Assembly: GCF_000304335.1 (NCBI RefSeq)
Contig: NZ_CAJF01000028.1
Coordinates: 1-57,296 of the forward strand
Source: Microbacterium yannicii PS01
GTDB taxonomy: Bacteria > Actinomycetota > Actinomycetes > Actinomycetales > Microbacteriaceae
Reading direction: 5' to 3'
Length of the DNA: 57,296 bases
Positions 39,010 to 47,907 of the stretch are shown here, in pieces (position 1 is the stretch's first letter; each line of letters opens with the position of its first letter). Position numbers and translations under genes: made by a program. The notes beneath the pieces are model-generated. The model was given only the letters and a program-made list of their open reading frames with translations. It was not told the DNA's origin and ran no database searches.

Positions 39010-41364
39010 ACGACGCCTCACCACGCTCGCCACGAGCCCTCCGGATGGCTCCGGCTCGGCATCCCGGCACTCCTCGTGCTCGTCTGGCTGACCGTCGGAA
39101 CGATCGGCGGGCCGTTCTTCGGAAAGGTCGACGAGGTATCGACCAACGACAGGTCGACCTTCCTGCCTGAGAGCGCCGACGCCACGCGCGTCAACGAGCG
39201 ACTCGCCGACTTCCAGGGTGAGGAGAGCATTCCCGCGCTCGTGGTCGTGACCGGCGAGGGTGAGCTGACCGATGCCGACATCGCGGACGTGCAAGCGCTC
39301 GCCGACGACATCGCGCAGATCGACGGGGTTCAGGACGACATCTCGCCACCCATCCCGTCCGAGGATGGCGAGGCGGCGCAGCTGTTCGTCCCGATCGACG
39401 CGGAGGGCGAGGTCGGCGAGATCGTCGGCGAGATCCGCGAGCTGGTCGGCCAGGACCTGCCCGCGGGCCTCGAAGGATGGGTGACGGGGCCAGCGGGATT
39501 CACGGCCGACCTCGTCGAGGGGTTCCTCGGCATCGACGGGCTGCTGCTGGCGGTCGCCCTGATCGCCGTGTTCGTCATCCTGGTGATCGTCTACCGGTCG
39601 CCACTGCTCCCGGTGCTGGTGCTGACGACGTCGGTGTTCGCTCTGTGCGCCGCCCTGCTCACCGTGTGGTGGCTCGCGAAGGCAGGGGTCGTCGTCCTCA
39701 ACGGCCAGGTGCAGGGCATCCTCTTCATCCTCGTGATCGGAGCCGCCACCGACTACGCGCTGCTCTACGTGGCCCGCTTCCGTGAGGCGATCGCGACGGG
39801 CGCGCGACGGTGGGACGCGGTGATCGTCGCCTGGCGCGGCGCGTTCGAGCCGATCCTCGCCTCCGGCGGCACCGTCATCGCGGGTCTGCTGTGCCTGCTG
39901 CTGTCGGATCTCGCCACCAATCGTGCCCTCGGACCCATCGCGTCGATCGGCATCGCGTTCTCGGTGCTCTCGGCCCTCACCTTCCTGCCCGCTCTGCTCG
40001 CGCTGTGCGGGCGTGCCGCCTTCTGGCCCTTCATCCCGAAGAAGCCGATCGCGTCGATCCCCGACGACCTCGCGGCACCGGTCAAGGGGCTCTGGCCGCG
40101 CGTCGGGCGCTTCGTGGCGGAACACGCACGCGTGGTGTGGATCGTCTGCACGGTGGTCCTGCTGGCCGGGGCGGCGGGCATCACGCAGCTGAAGGCGGAC
40201 GGGGTGCCGACGAGCGAGGTCGTCCTGGGCGAGTCGCAGGCCCGTGACGGCCAGGAGGTGCTCGCCGAGCATTTCCCCGCCGGCTCCGGCTCACCGGTGT
40301 ACGTCATCGTCCCCCAGGAGGACCTCGCCGACGCGGCAGGAGTGCTCTCCGACGCGGATGGCGTCGACTCGGTCGCCGTCGCATCCGGGGATTCTCCAAC
40401 CGGCCAGGCGGCCGTCGAGATCGAGGATGGCGAGGCGGTGCTCACAGCCGTCGGTCCGCCCGGCACCCCCGCTCCTGAGCCGACGGTCGCAGACGGCGAC
40501 GTCCTCGTCGTCGGCACGCTGACGGATGCCGCGGACTCGGTCAAGGCGGAGGACACGGTGCGCGAGCTCCGCGTCGACCTCGACGACACTCTCGGCGAAG
40601 GCACGGCCATCGTGGGCGGCGAGACCGCGACCGACATCGACACCAACGACACCTCGACCCGCGACCGCACCGTGATCATCCCGGTGATCCTCGCCGTCAT
40701 CCTGGTGATCCTGATGCTGCTGCTGCGCTCCGTCGTCGCGCCGCTGCTGCTGATCGGGACGGTGATCCTGTCGTTCGGCACGGCGCTCGGGGTGAGCGCT
40801 CTCGTCTTCAACGGCGTGTTCGCGTTCCCGGGCGGCGATCCGGCAGTGCCGCTGTACGGGTTCGTCTTCCTCGTGGCTCTGGGCGTGGATTACAACATCT
40901 TCCTGATGTCCAGGGTCCGCGAGGAGTCCCTCGTGCACGGCACGAGGCCCGGCATCCTACGCGGCCTCGTGGCCACCGGCGGTGTCATCACGTCGGCCGG
41001 CCTCGTTCTCGCCGCTACGTTCGCAGCCCTCGGCGTGATCCCGATCCTGTTCCTCGCGCAGATCGCGTTCATCGTCGCCTTCGGCGTGCTGCTGGACACC
41101 TTCGTGGTTCGGTCGCTCCTCGTCCCGGCGCTCTCGTACGACATCGGACGCGCCATCTGGTGGCCGTCCAAGCTCTGGCGCTCCGACGGGGCGCCGGCTG
41201 TAGCCGGTCCTGCGTCCTCGGCGGCTGACTCCGACACCCCGGTCGCTGACTCCGACACCCCGGTCGCTGAGCCTGTCGAAGCGCCTGCCACGTCGCCCGC
41301 ACTCGTCGCCGACGACGGCCACCCCCTCACACGGGAGGAGTACCGGCGTACGCTCGAATCATGA
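39007..41364 (+). CDS. MMPL family (RND-type) transporter
   Basis: A 785-aa exporter with twelve predicted helices in two halves, each with a large extracytoplasmic loop. Family motifs include ILFILVIGAATDYALLYVARFREA and the second-half FLVALGVDYNIFLMSRVREE, whose Asp-Tyr pairs are proton-relay residues. Such proteins export lipids, drugs or dyes. The C-terminus has a disordered tail with two copies of ADSDTPV encoded by a perfect 21-bp tandem repeat, followed by a dispersed repeat. The gene overlaps pncA by ATGA. Confidence 0.93.
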   Translation: MTTPHHARHEPSGWLRLGIPALLVLVWLTVGTIGGPFFGKVDEVSTNDRSTFLPESADATRVNERLADFQGEESIPALVVVTGEGELTDADIADVQALADDIAQIDGVQDDISPPIPSEDGEAAQLFVPIDAEGEVGEIVGEIRELVGQDLPAGLEGWVTGPAGFTADLVEGFLGIDGLLLAVALIAVFVILVIVYRSPLLPVLVLTTSVFALCAALLTVWWLAKAGVVVLNGQVQGILFILVIGAATDYALLYVARFREAIATGARRWDAVIVAWRGAFEPILASGGTVIAGLLCLLLSDLATNRALGPIASIGIAFSVLSALTFLPALLALCGRAAFWPFIPKKPIASIPDDLAAPVKGLWPRVGRFVAEHARVVWIVCTVVLLAGAAGITQLKADGVPTSEVVLGESQARDGQEVLAEHFPAGSGSPVYVIVPQEDLADAAGVLSDADGVDSVAVASGDSPTGQAAVEIEDGEAVLTAVGPPGTPAPEPTVADGDVLVVGTLTDAADSVKAEDTVRELRVDLDDTLGEGTAIVGGETATDIDTNDTSTRDRTVIIPVILAVILVILMLLLRSVVAPLLLIGTVILSFGTALGVSALVFNGVFAFPGGDPAVPLYGFVFLVALGVDYNIFLMSRVREESLVHGTRPGILRGLVATGGVITSAGLVLAATFAALGVIPILFLAQIAFIVAFGVLLDTFVVRSLLVPALSYDIGRAIWWPSKLWRSDGAPAVAGPASSAADSDTPVADSDTPVAEPVEAPATSPALVADDGHPLTREEYRRTLES
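41224..41281 (+). repeat. 21-bp tandem repeat and adjoining dispersed repeat inside the MMPL C-terminus
   Basis: Two perfect 21-bp copies (41224-41244 and 41245-41265) encode ADSDTPV twice. The second runs into GGTCGCTGAGCCTGTCGAAG (41262-41281), a word also seen, with changes, in topA and in the hydrolase signal peptide. Confidence 0.85.
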
Positions 41365-41966
41365 GCAAGGCACTGTTCATCGTCGACGTCCAGAACGATT
41401 TCACGGAGGGCGGCGCGCTCGGGGTCGAGGGCGGAGACGCCGTCGCCGAGCGGATCACCGCATTCCTCACCACGCACGCCGAGGAGTATGCCGTCATCGT
41501 CGCCTCCCGCGACTGGCATGACGCCGAGAACGACAACGGCGGCCACTTCCACCCAGAGCCCGACTTCCGCGATACGTGGCCCGTGCACTGCGTGAGCGGC
41601 ACCGCGGGCGCCGAATACGACCCCGCGCTCGACACCGGAGCCGTCACGCACCATGTGAAGAAGGGGCAGGGGATGCCGGCCTACTCGCTGTTCGAAGGCA
41701 CGACCGACGAAGGAGTGACGGTCGCCCACCTGCTCGATGAGCACGGGGTCATCGACGTCGACGTCGCGGGCATCGCGACCGACCACTGCGTGCGGGCGTC
41801 GGCTCTGGACGCGATCGAGCACGGGCGGCGTGTGCGGGTGCTCACCGACCTCATCGCCGGCGTCGCACCGGAATCGAGCGATGCGGCGCTCGCGGAGCTT
41901 GCGCACGCCGGGGCGGAGCTGGTCGAGTCAGGCACGACGACGGGCGCTGCGACCGGGCACGAGTAA
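41361..41966 (+). CDS. pncA: nicotinamidase / isochorismatase family hydrolase
   Basis: Hydrolyses nicotinamide to nicotinate in NAD salvage. The 201-aa protein has the catalytic triad pattern of PncA: Asp in IVDVQNDF, Lys in HHVKKGQG and Cys in ATDHCVRAS, plus the metal-site segment RDWHDAENDNGGHFH. The ATG overlaps the MMPL stop (ATGA), and TACGCT (41349-41354) lies six bases before it, so it may also have an internal leaderless promoter. Nicotinamide as substrate fits the motifs; pyrazinamide would be a second one. Confidence 0.9.
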   Translation: MSKALFIVDVQNDFTEGGALGVEGGDAVAERITAFLTTHAEEYAVIVASRDWHDAENDNGGHFHPEPDFRDTWPVHCVSGTAGAEYDPALDTGAVTHHVKKGQGMPAYSLFEGTTDEGVTVAHLLDEHGVIDVDVAGIATDHCVRASALDAIEHGRRVRVLTDLIAGVAPESSDAALAELAHAGAELVESGTTTGAATGHE

Positions 41967-41977
41967 CGTCGGTTGTC

Positions 41978-42433
41978 GTGACCGACATCCGACCGCTCGC
42001 CGCGACCGACTACGACTCCTGGCTGCCTCTGTGGCGCGGGTACCTCGAGTTCTACGAGGCGGATCTGCCTGCCGAGCAGACGGCGCTCACCTGGAGCCGC
42101 CTTCTGGACCCCGCCTTCCCGATGTGGGGAGCGATCTCCGTGGCAGACGGCCGAGCAGCGGGGTTCGTCCACTGGCTGACGCACGCGGCGACCTGGTCGG
42201 CGGGGCCCTACTGCTACCTCGAAGACCTGTTCGTGGCGTCCGACACGCGTGGCTCAGGGGCGGGTCGGGCACTCATCGGGCACGTGACCGACTGGGCGAG
42301 CGAGCATGGCTGCGCGAAGGTCTACTGGCTCACCCACGAGACGAATGCGACGGCCCGTCTGCTGTACGACCGGGTCGCGAAGCACACCGGGTTCGTGCAC
42401 TACGAGATCGCCGGAACGGGCCGGAACAGCTGA
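41978..42433 (+). CDS. GNAT family N-acetyltransferase
   Basis: A 151-aa acetyltransferase with the acetyl-CoA motif LEDLFVASDTRGSGAGRALIGHV (the RGxGxG/A part is RGSGAG) and the C-terminal block TNATARLLYDRVAKHTGFVHYEI. The substrate is unknown. GTG 41978 follows TAACGT (41964-41969) by eight bases. It lies 11 bp after pncA and may be co-transcribed. Its stop codon is part of the following terminator palindrome. Confidence 0.88.
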   Translation: MTDIRPLAATDYDSWLPLWRGYLEFYEADLPAEQTALTWSRLLDPAFPMWGAISVADGRAAGFVHWLTHAATWSAGPYCYLEDLFVASDTRGSGAGRALIGHVTDWASEHGCAKVYWLTHETNATARLLYDRVAKHTGFVHYEIAGTGRNS

Positions 42434-42458
42434 AGCGCCGCCCGCGGGCGGCGCTTCA
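42431..42458. terminator. bidirectional terminator between GNAT and tRNA-Lys
   Basis: A 28-bp perfect palindrome (14-bp arms, no spacer, so a 4-nt loop forms), starting with the TGA stop codon of the GNAT gene and serving convergent transcripts. Confidence 0.7.
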
Positions 42459-42463
42459 TCGAG

Positions 42464-42536
42464 TGGGCCCCGTGGGGCTCGAACCCACGACCCGCGGATT
42501 AAAAGTCCGATGCTCTACCGACTGAGCTAGAGGCCC
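42464..42536 (-). tRNA. tRNA-Lys (TTT anticodon)
   Basis: Minus-strand cloverleaf starting GGGCCTCTAGCTCAGTCGG with anticodon loop CTTTTAA (anticodon TTT), T-loop GTTCGAGCC and acceptor GGGGCCC. CCA is not encoded. TAGGCT (42550-42545) lies nine bases upstream and is the likely -10. Confidence 0.96.
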
Positions 42537-42607
42537 TCGCCTCCAGCCTACCGGCCCGCGGATCGCGCCTCGACGCTGCTCAGAGGACCTGCACCGCCGT
42601 CGCCGGT

Positions 42608-44275
42608 TCACGGAGCAGGTGTGACTTCTGGCGCCGGCGTGATCTCGGGGGCGGGCGTCTCACCGGTGCCAGAGCCCGGATCCGTCCCGGTGCCGGGATC
42701 CGTGCCGGCGCCGGGATCGGTGCCGGTCCCGGGATCCGTCCCCGGTCCGGTCCCGGGCTCTGTCACGACGTCCTGGGTGCCGGTGTCCGTTCCGTTGCCC
42801 TGGTTGCCGTTGCCCTGGTTCCCGTTCCCGTTGCCTTGATTCCCGTTCCCGTTCCCGTTGCCTTGGTTCCCGTTCCCGTTGTCGTTTCCTTCGTTGCCGT
42901 TGCCCCCGCCTTCTTCACCGCTGTCTTCCTCCTCGACGGCGGGAGCGGGCGGAATCGGCGTCGGGGTGCCGCTCGGCAGCGGCGTCTCCTCCACGACGGG
43001 AGTGGTGGGCGCCGGATCGGGGTCGGCGCCGGCGAGACCGAGTCCCCAGACGGCGGCGGCGATGGCGAGCGCCAGCAGACAAGCGCCGACGATGATCGCG
43101 ATGGTCCGCCGCCGGCGGTCGCGAGAGTCGTCGGCGGGCGCGGTCGGGTCGACCGCTGATGGGGGAGGCGCAGCCGCCCCGAGTTCCGCCGGCGCCGCGG
43201 CGCCGGGAGACAACGCTTCGCCGGCCGTCGGCGTTGCGCTGGCCGCCGCTCCGCTGATGGCCAACGCTCCGCCGGCTGCCAGCGCTCCGCCCGCCGCCGG
43301 CAGCACCGCCGTGGGGCGCGTGTCGACGCGCACAGCCTCCGTCGCACCGGTGTCGACGCGCACAGCCTCCGTCGCACCGGTGTCGACGTGCATCGCCTGC
43401 GTCGGCAGATCGATGGCGGCGGCGCCCGTGGTCGCGGCGATTCGGGCGGCGACGGTCGCGACCTCCAGCGCGGTCGGGCGGTCTTCGGGTCGCGTGGCGG
43501 TCATGCCGCGCAGCAGTTCCTGCCATTCCGGTCGCAGCGTGTCGGGGATCTCGGGCGAGGAGATCAGTCGAGCCGTCACCGCACCGATGCCCTCGGCATC
43601 CGCAAAAGGGCGCGTGCCGGTCAGCGCTTCGATGAGCATGATGCCGAAGCCGTAGATGTCGGCGGGAGGAGCGGGGTCTGCGCCCTGCGCCTGCTCGGGC
43701 GCGATGTAGGCGACCGTGCCGATGACGAGGCCCGGGGTGGTCAGCCGCGTGGTGTCGAGCAGGAACGCGATGCCGAAGTCGGCGAGCTTGGCCCGCCAGG
43801 TCGGTCCGGGCAGGGGCGACCGGCCGAGAAGCACGTTCGAGGGCTTGATGTCGCGATGCACGATGCCCGCGGAATGGGCGACGTGGAGCGCCTCAGCGAC
43901 GTCCACGGCGATGCCCGCCACATCGCTCTCCGTGATCGGTCCCTCCCGGATCCGATCACGCAGGGTGTTGCCCTCGACGTGCTCCATCACGATGTAGCTG
44001 CCGTCCGCCTCAGAGATGCGGGCGTCGAACACGGTCACGATGGAGTGATGGTTCAGCGACGCCAGCACACGGGTCTCGGCACGGGCTCGGTCCAGGGCAT
44101 CTCCACCGTCCACCGGCCGGCGGAGTACCTTGACGGCGATCGTGCGGTTGAGGTGGGTGTCTTCGGCTCGATAGACGCGCGCCATCCCGCCTTCGCCGAT
44201 GCGCTCCTCGAGGCGATACCGGCCGTCGAGCAGCTCTCCCGTCGAGATGTCGTCGACCTCGCGCAGGTCAGTCAT
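42608..44275 (-). CDS. membrane Ser/Thr protein kinase with low-complexity extracellular tail
   Basis: A 555-aa Hanks-type kinase. The kinase domain (about 20-285) has the Gly loop GEGGMARVY, Lys49, HRDIKPSN (D142), DFG (D166) and APEQ. A Thr/Ala/Pro-rich juxtamembrane region contains a perfect 30-bp tandem duplication (43321-43350 and 43351-43380; VDTGATEAVR twice). One helix (about 405-430) leads to an outside tail of Asn/Gly/Gln repeats and then GTDPG repeats. Unlike PknB it has no PASTA domain. ATG 44275 has GGGGAGG before it. Ligand and targets are unknown. Confidence 0.92.
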   Translation of the reverse strand: MTDLREVDDISTGELLDGRYRLEERIGEGGMARVYRAEDTHLNRTIAVKVLRRPVDGGDALDRARAETRVLASLNHHSIVTVFDARISEADGSYIVMEHVEGNTLRDRIREGPITESDVAGIAVDVAEALHVAHSAGIVHRDIKPSNVLLGRSPLPGPTWRAKLADFGIAFLLDTTRLTTPGLVIGTVAYIAPEQAQGADPAPPADIYGFGIMLIEALTGTRPFADAEGIGAVTARLISSPEIPDTLRPEWQELLRGMTATRPEDRPTALEVATVAARIAATTGAAAIDLPTQAMHVDTGATEAVRVDTGATEAVRVDTRPTAVLPAAGGALAAGGALAISGAAASATPTAGEALSPGAAAPAELGAAAPPPSAVDPTAPADDSRDRRRRTIAIIVGACLLALAIAAAVWGLGLAGADPDPAPTTPVVEETPLPSGTPTPIPPAPAVEEEDSGEEGGGNGNEGNDNGNGNQGNGNGNGNQGNGNGNQGNGNQGNGTDTGTQDVVTEPGTGPGTDPGTGTDPGAGTDPGTGTDPGSGTGETPAPEITPAPEVTPAP

Positions 44276-44407
44276 GATCCTCCCCGCCGCGGATCGCCAC
44301 GCAGGGGGTCGCGGCCATCCGGGCTGCATTCGACGGTAAGGGCGGGCGCGTGCCCGTGACACTCCCTTGACGACGAGCCGGATCAGTGCAACGGCGGGCA
44401 CGACGAA

Positions 44408-44471
44408 GCCGCCGGCACCACCTCGCAGGTGCCGGCGGCAGCGCCGCTCATACTGCCGGCGATGCCGGCAG
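44408..44471 (-). terminator. tandem hairpins after the fasciclin gene
   Basis: Two perfect stems: arms 44408-44419 with 44428-44439 (12 bp), and 44453-44460 with 44464-44471 (8 bp). They lie just past the minus-strand fasciclin stop and probably end that transcript. The rest of 44276-44407 shows nothing else. Confidence 0.55.
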
Positions 44472-44476
44472 GAAGG

Positions 44477-45145
44477 TTACTGAGCCGGAGGCATCAGGAC
44501 CGAGTCGATCAGATATACGGTCGCGTTCGCCGTCTGCACGCCACCGCAGATGACGTTGGCGTCGTTGACCATGAGGCTGTCGCCGCTGCCGGTGACCTCG
44601 ACCTCGCCGCCCTGGACTGTGGCCTGCGTGCCGACGATGTCGTCGGGGGCGATCTGGCCAGGGACCACGTGGTACGTGAGGATGGCCGACAGGGTCGCCG
44701 AGTCGGTCTTCAGCGCCTCGATGGTGGCGGGGTCGATCTTCGCGAACGCCTCGTCCACCGGAGCGAACACCGTGAACTCGTCGCCGTTGAGGGTGTCCAC
44801 GAGGTCGACCTCGGGGTTCAGCTGACCGCTGACCGCGGCGACCAGAGTGGTGAGGAGCGGGTTGTTCGACGCGGCGGTTGCGACCGGGTCGGCCGCCATG
44901 CCCTCGACCGAGCCGGCTCCGTCCGGCACCGCTTCGGCGTATCCGGCGCAGCCCGGACCGACGAGGTTCGCCGCCGGGTCCATCTCCATGGGCTCTTCAG
45001 CCTCTTCGGTCTCCATCGGGGCGCTGCTGGGCTCGTCCGACGGCTCGGCGGCGGTCGGGCCGCCCATGGAACAGGCCGACAGTGCGAACGTCGCGGCGAT
45101 CGCGAGTGCGAGACCGGCCGAGACGCGCTTTCGGTTGAGTGACAT
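44477..45145 (-). CDS. fasciclin-domain lipoprotein (MPT83/MPT70-like)
   Basis: A 222-aa surface lipoprotein with lipobox LSAC (C25) and an acidic Met/Glu/Pro-rich linker. One fasciclin domain follows (about 88-222; [56 protein letters not shown]). This is the family of mycobacterial MPT83/MPT70. It is divergent from a sigK-rskA pair, the same association as in Mycobacterium tuberculosis, so SigK control is likely. GAGGAGGAAG precedes the ATG. The leader can form two GC hairpins (45163-45176 and 45190-45204). Confidence 0.92.
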   Translation of the reverse strand: MSLNRKRVSAGLALAIAATFALSACSMGGPTAAEPSDEPSSAPMETEEAEEPMEMDPAANLVGPGCAGYAEAVPDGAGSVEGMAADPVATAASNNPLLTTLVAAVSGQLNPEVDLVDTLNGDEFTVFAPVDEAFAKIDPATIEALKTDSATLSAILTYHVVPGQIAPDDIVGTQATVQGGEVEVTGSGDSLMVNDANVICGGVQTANATVYLIDSVLMPPAQ

Positions 45146-45232
45146 GACTTCCTCCTCTAGAAGGTCCGTGCGGACCGGTGATCTGCAGGTCCCGCGGTGC
45201 GGGAGCCCGCCGCAGGAGCGGCTGTACGGGAT

Positions 45233-45259
45233 GTTCGGAGGCGGTCGGGAATCGGATGG
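45233..45259 (-). promoter_or_regulatory. candidate SigK promoter of the fasciclin gene
   Basis: Minus strand CCATCC (45259-45254), 15 bases, CCGAAC (45238-45233). It resembles what I recall of the mycobacterial SigK promoter (CCATCC and CCGAAT). The leader would be about 80 nt. Confidence 0.45.
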
Positions 45260-45315
45260 GATCGGATGCCGCGGCGAAGGTCACGCGTTCTTGCGCGGAT
45301 CGCGACGAGGCCAGG

Positions 45316-45342
45316 CAATCCGTTCTCGACGCGGCTGCGAAG
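45316..45342 (+). promoter_or_regulatory. candidate SigK autoregulatory promoter of sigK
   Basis: Plus strand CAATCC (45316-45321), 15 bases, GCGAAG (45337-45342): the same spacing and near-identical core as the fasciclin-side element. It lies about 125 bp before sigK. The match is weaker than the other. Confidence 0.3.
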
Positions 45343-45468
45343 AATCATCGACGCGCGCGACGCGCGGCGCAGGAGAACGGGGGACCGAGGGAAGCCGCTG
45401 GGGCGAGCCGATCACGCGCCGCCACGGACGCGCGGCCGCAGGAATGTGAGCCGGGAGGGGGATAGGGC

Positions 45469-46071
45469 ATGCTGGTGGACATGGTGATCGATGGTGTCGA
45501 CGTGCCCGAGGACGGCACGACGCGCATCGACCGCATCGCCGTCCTGCTGCAGCGCGTCGCCGCCGGCGACCAGACCGCGTTCGCCCGTCTCTACGACATG
45601 CTCTCGCCGCGTGTCTTCGGGCTCATCCTCCGGGTTCTGGTCGATCGCTCGCAGAGCGAAGAGGTGCTGCAGGAGGTGTTCCTCGAGGTGTGGCAATCCG
45701 CTGCGAGATTCACTCCGAACAAGGGGCAGGGAAGATCGTGGGTTCTCACGATCGCTCATCGCCGGGCCGTCGACCGCGTGCGGTCGTCGCAGGCGAGCAG
45801 CGATCGTGACGTGCGGGCGGGGCTGCGCGACCTGGAGGTCGCGCATGACGGCGTCGCCGAGCAGGTCGAGCTTCGGATCGCCAGTGAAGAGCTCTCCGCG
45901 GCGCTCTCGGTCCTCCCGGACAAGCAGAAGGAAGCCCTGACCCTCGCGTATTACGGCGGTTACAGTCAGAGCGAGATCGCGGCGCTGGTGGGGGCGCCTC
46001 TGGGGACGATCAAGACACGGATGCGAGACGGATTGTCTCGCCTGAGGGATGCGATGGGGGTGAAGGCGTGA
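45469..46071 (+). CDS. sigK: ECF RNA polymerase sigma factor, SigK type
   Basis: A 200-aa ECF sigma factor: region 2 (about 25-95; FARLYDMLSPRVFGLILRVLVDRSQSEEVLQEVFLEVWQSA, cited in part) and region 4 (about 142-195; LPDKQKEALTLAYYGGYSQSEIAALVGAPLGTIKTRM). The Gln-rich region-2 and YYGGYSQSEIA helix are typical of SigK-type sigmas. The overlapping anti-sigma gene downstream and the fasciclin target upstream support the name. ATG 45469 has GGGAGGGGG about nine bases before; ATG 45481 is an alternative. Confidence 0.92.
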   Translation: MLVDMVIDGVDVPEDGTTRIDRIAVLLQRVAAGDQTAFARLYDMLSPRVFGLILRVLVDRSQSEEVLQEVFLEVWQSAARFTPNKGQGRSWVLTIAHRRAVDRVRSSQASSDRDVRAGLRDLEVAHDGVAEQVELRIASEELSAALSVLPDKQKEALTLAYYGGYSQSEIAALVGAPLGTIKTRMRDGLSRLRDAMGVKA

Positions 46072-46898
46072 ACGAGCAGGAGTTCGCTGAACTGGCGGCG
46101 GGATACGCGCTGAACGCCCTGTCGCCGCAGGACCGTGCGGCCTTCGATGCGGAGCGCGCGCAGCACCCGGAGTGGGAGCGCTGGATCGAGGCGGATGCCG
46201 AGGCGGTCGCCGCTCTGGCGGACGGGGTCGACGATGCCGTGCCACCGCTGACCCTGCGTTCCAGTCTGCTCTCGCGCATCGCCACCGTTCCGCAGCTTCC
46301 CTCCGTCGATGCGTCGGCCGCAGCCGCCGCGATCGAGGCGGGCGAGCCTCTTCCGGCTGTGGCATCGCCGCCGCAGCCTCGCACACCGATGGTCGAGCCC
46401 GCGCCGACGACTGGATCGATCCAGGCCGTGAGCCGCCGCAACTGGAGTCGCGGGCTGCTCACGCTCGCCGCATCCCTCGTCATCCTCGTCGTGCTGGGCT
46501 TCGGAGCCGCGTCGATCAACGAGATGGTGAACCGGCCGGCCGCGGTCGTCGCGCTGGATCAGATCGAGTCGGCGCCGGACGGCACTTCGGCGACGGTCGA
46601 GGTCTCCGGGGGAGGGACGGCCACGGCGCACTGGGCGCCGTCGGTCGGCAAGGTGGTGCTCGTCACGAACGGGCTTCCCGAGATCCCCGAGGACGAGACC
46701 TTCGAGCTGTGGCTGATCCGCGGTGACGAGCCGGTATCGGCGGGAACCTTCGAACCCGGCGTCGACGGTGCCTCCACGGTGCTGCTGGACGGCGCCTGGG
46801 AGGAAGAGGACGCCGTGGCGGTGACGGTCGAACCTGACGGCGGCGCGCCCGACGGGGTGCCGACCACCGAGCCCATCGTCGTCATCCCGACCGCCTGA
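46068..46898 (+). CDS. rskA: anti-sigma-K factor RskA
   Basis: A 276-aa single-pass membrane anti-sigma factor. The N-terminal domain (ELAAGYALNALSPQDRAAFDAE) binds the sigma factor, one helix follows (about 126-148; GLLTLAASLVILVVLGFG), and the outside domain has the RskA-type VLVTNGLPEIPEDETFELWLI block. It lacks the zinc HxxxC motif of ZAS anti-sigmas, as RskA does. GTG 46068 overlaps the sigK stop (GTGA). Release of SigK is expected through regulated proteolysis, as in mycobacteria. Confidence 0.93.
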   Translation: MNEQEFAELAAGYALNALSPQDRAAFDAERAQHPEWERWIEADAEAVAALADGVDDAVPPLTLRSSLLSRIATVPQLPSVDASAAAAAIEAGEPLPAVASPPQPRTPMVEPAPTTGSIQAVSRRNWSRGLLTLAASLVILVVLGFGAASINEMVNRPAAVVALDQIESAPDGTSATVEVSGGGTATAHWAPSVGKVVLVTNGLPEIPEDETFELWLIRGDEPVSAGTFEPGVDGASTVLLDGAWEEEDAVAVTVEPDGGAPDGVPTTEPIVVIPTA

Positions 46899-46926
46899 CG
46901 CCGGAGCCTCCCGGTAACCTGGGGCC

Positions 46927-47334
46927 GTGGCATCCGCCCCGCAGTCAGCCCAGACCCTCGTTCACCTGCGACGCGCTCGCGACCTCATGGACCGCGACTA
47001 CGCGCAGCCTCTGGACGTGCCGACGATGGCGGCGAAAGCACTCATGTCGCCCGCCCACTTCTCGCGCGAGTTCAAGACCGCGTACGGCGAGACCCCGTAC
47101 GCGTACCTCATGACCCGGCGCATCGAGCGCGCCATGGCACTGCTGCGCGGCGGGATGTCGGTGACGGATGCCTGCACCACCGTCGGTGCGACGTCGCTGG
47201 GCTCGTTCAGCTCGACCTTCACATCGATCGTGGGCGAGACCCCGAGCTCGTACCGCTCCCGCACGCATGACGCCGCCGAGGTGATGCCGGCCTGCATCGC
47301 GAAGATCCTGACCAGGCCCGCCCGGTACGTCTGA
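46927..47334 (+). CDS. AraC-family transcriptional regulator (DNA-binding domain only)
   Basis: A 135-aa protein that is essentially one AraC HTH domain (about residues 12-110; MAAKALMSPAHFSREFKTAYGETPYAYLMTRRIERAMALL cited in part, GSFSSTFTSIVGETPSSYR). It has no N-terminal sensing domain. TAACCT (46915-46920) sits six bases before GTG 46927, so it is probably leaderless. The next gene, a VOC protein, is 79 bp downstream; this pair is common in actinobacteria and suggests the regulator controls or senses with it. Confidence 0.9.
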   Translation: MASAPQSAQTLVHLRRARDLMDRDYAQPLDVPTMAAKALMSPAHFSREFKTAYGETPYAYLMTRRIERAMALLRGGMSVTDACTTVGATSLGSFSSTFTSIVGETPSSYRSRTHDAAEVMPACIAKILTRPARYV

Positions 47335-47400
47335 GCCCGTGGCGCCTCGAGCCGCGCAAGTCGAGCAGGATCGGAGAAGCGGTGCACCACGGCCGCGCTC

Positions 47401-47414
47401 TAGCGTGGCAGTCA
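47401..47414 (+). promoter_or_regulatory. leaderless -10 element of the VOC gene
   Basis: TAGCGT (47401-47406), seven bases, then ATG 47414, giving the VOC gene a promoter independent of the AraC gene. Confidence 0.55.
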
Positions 47415-47821
47415 TGACCACCATCTCTCTCGCATACAGCCCCGTGACCGTCGACGACGTGGACGCCGCCGTCGAGTTCTACCGCGACGGCCTCGGCCTC
47501 GAGATCGTGAACGACGTATCGTACGACGGGCACCGCTGGGTGAGCTTCGGCTTCGCCGGACAGCCGGGTCTGGCGCTCGTCGTGTCCGACCCGTCCGCGG
47601 GCCGGTCGCCCGAAGACGGCGAGTCGCTCGAGCGGCTCATCGTGAAGGGCATCGGCCCCGGTCCCTACGTCTTCTCGACAGACGACCTCGACGCGACGTT
47701 CGAGCGCTTGCGGGCCTTCGGGGCCGAGGTGCTGCAAGAGCCGATCGCCCAGGACTGGGGCCCGCGCGACTGTGCCTTCCGCGACCCCGCGGGCAACCAC
47801 ATCCGGATCAACCAGGTCTGA
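47414..47821 (+). CDS. VOC (glyoxalase/bleomycin resistance) family protein
   Basis: A 135-aa vicinal-oxygen-chelate protein with the beta-alpha-beta-beta-beta repeats of the fold: SPVTVDDVDAAVEFYRDGLGLEIV at the start and CAFRDPAGNHIRINQV at the end. Glyoxalase, dioxygenase or antibiotic-binding roles are all possible; metal residues are not complete enough to choose. ATG 47414 follows TAGCGT (47401-47406) by seven bases, which rules out the longer frame. Confidence 0.88.
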   Translation: MTTISLAYSPVTVDDVDAAVEFYRDGLGLEIVNDVSYDGHRWVSFGFAGQPGLALVVSDPSAGRSPEDGESLERLIVKGIGPGPYVFSTDDLDATFERLRAFGAEVLQEPIAQDWGPRDCAFRDPAGNHIRINQV

Positions 47822-47907
47822 GCACGGCCGCCGGGTCGGTCGCCGACCATGTGCCTTCCGTGGATGAGCGCTGCCGCGCCGCGCGCCCGAGTGCTCGCTG
47901 CCGCGGG

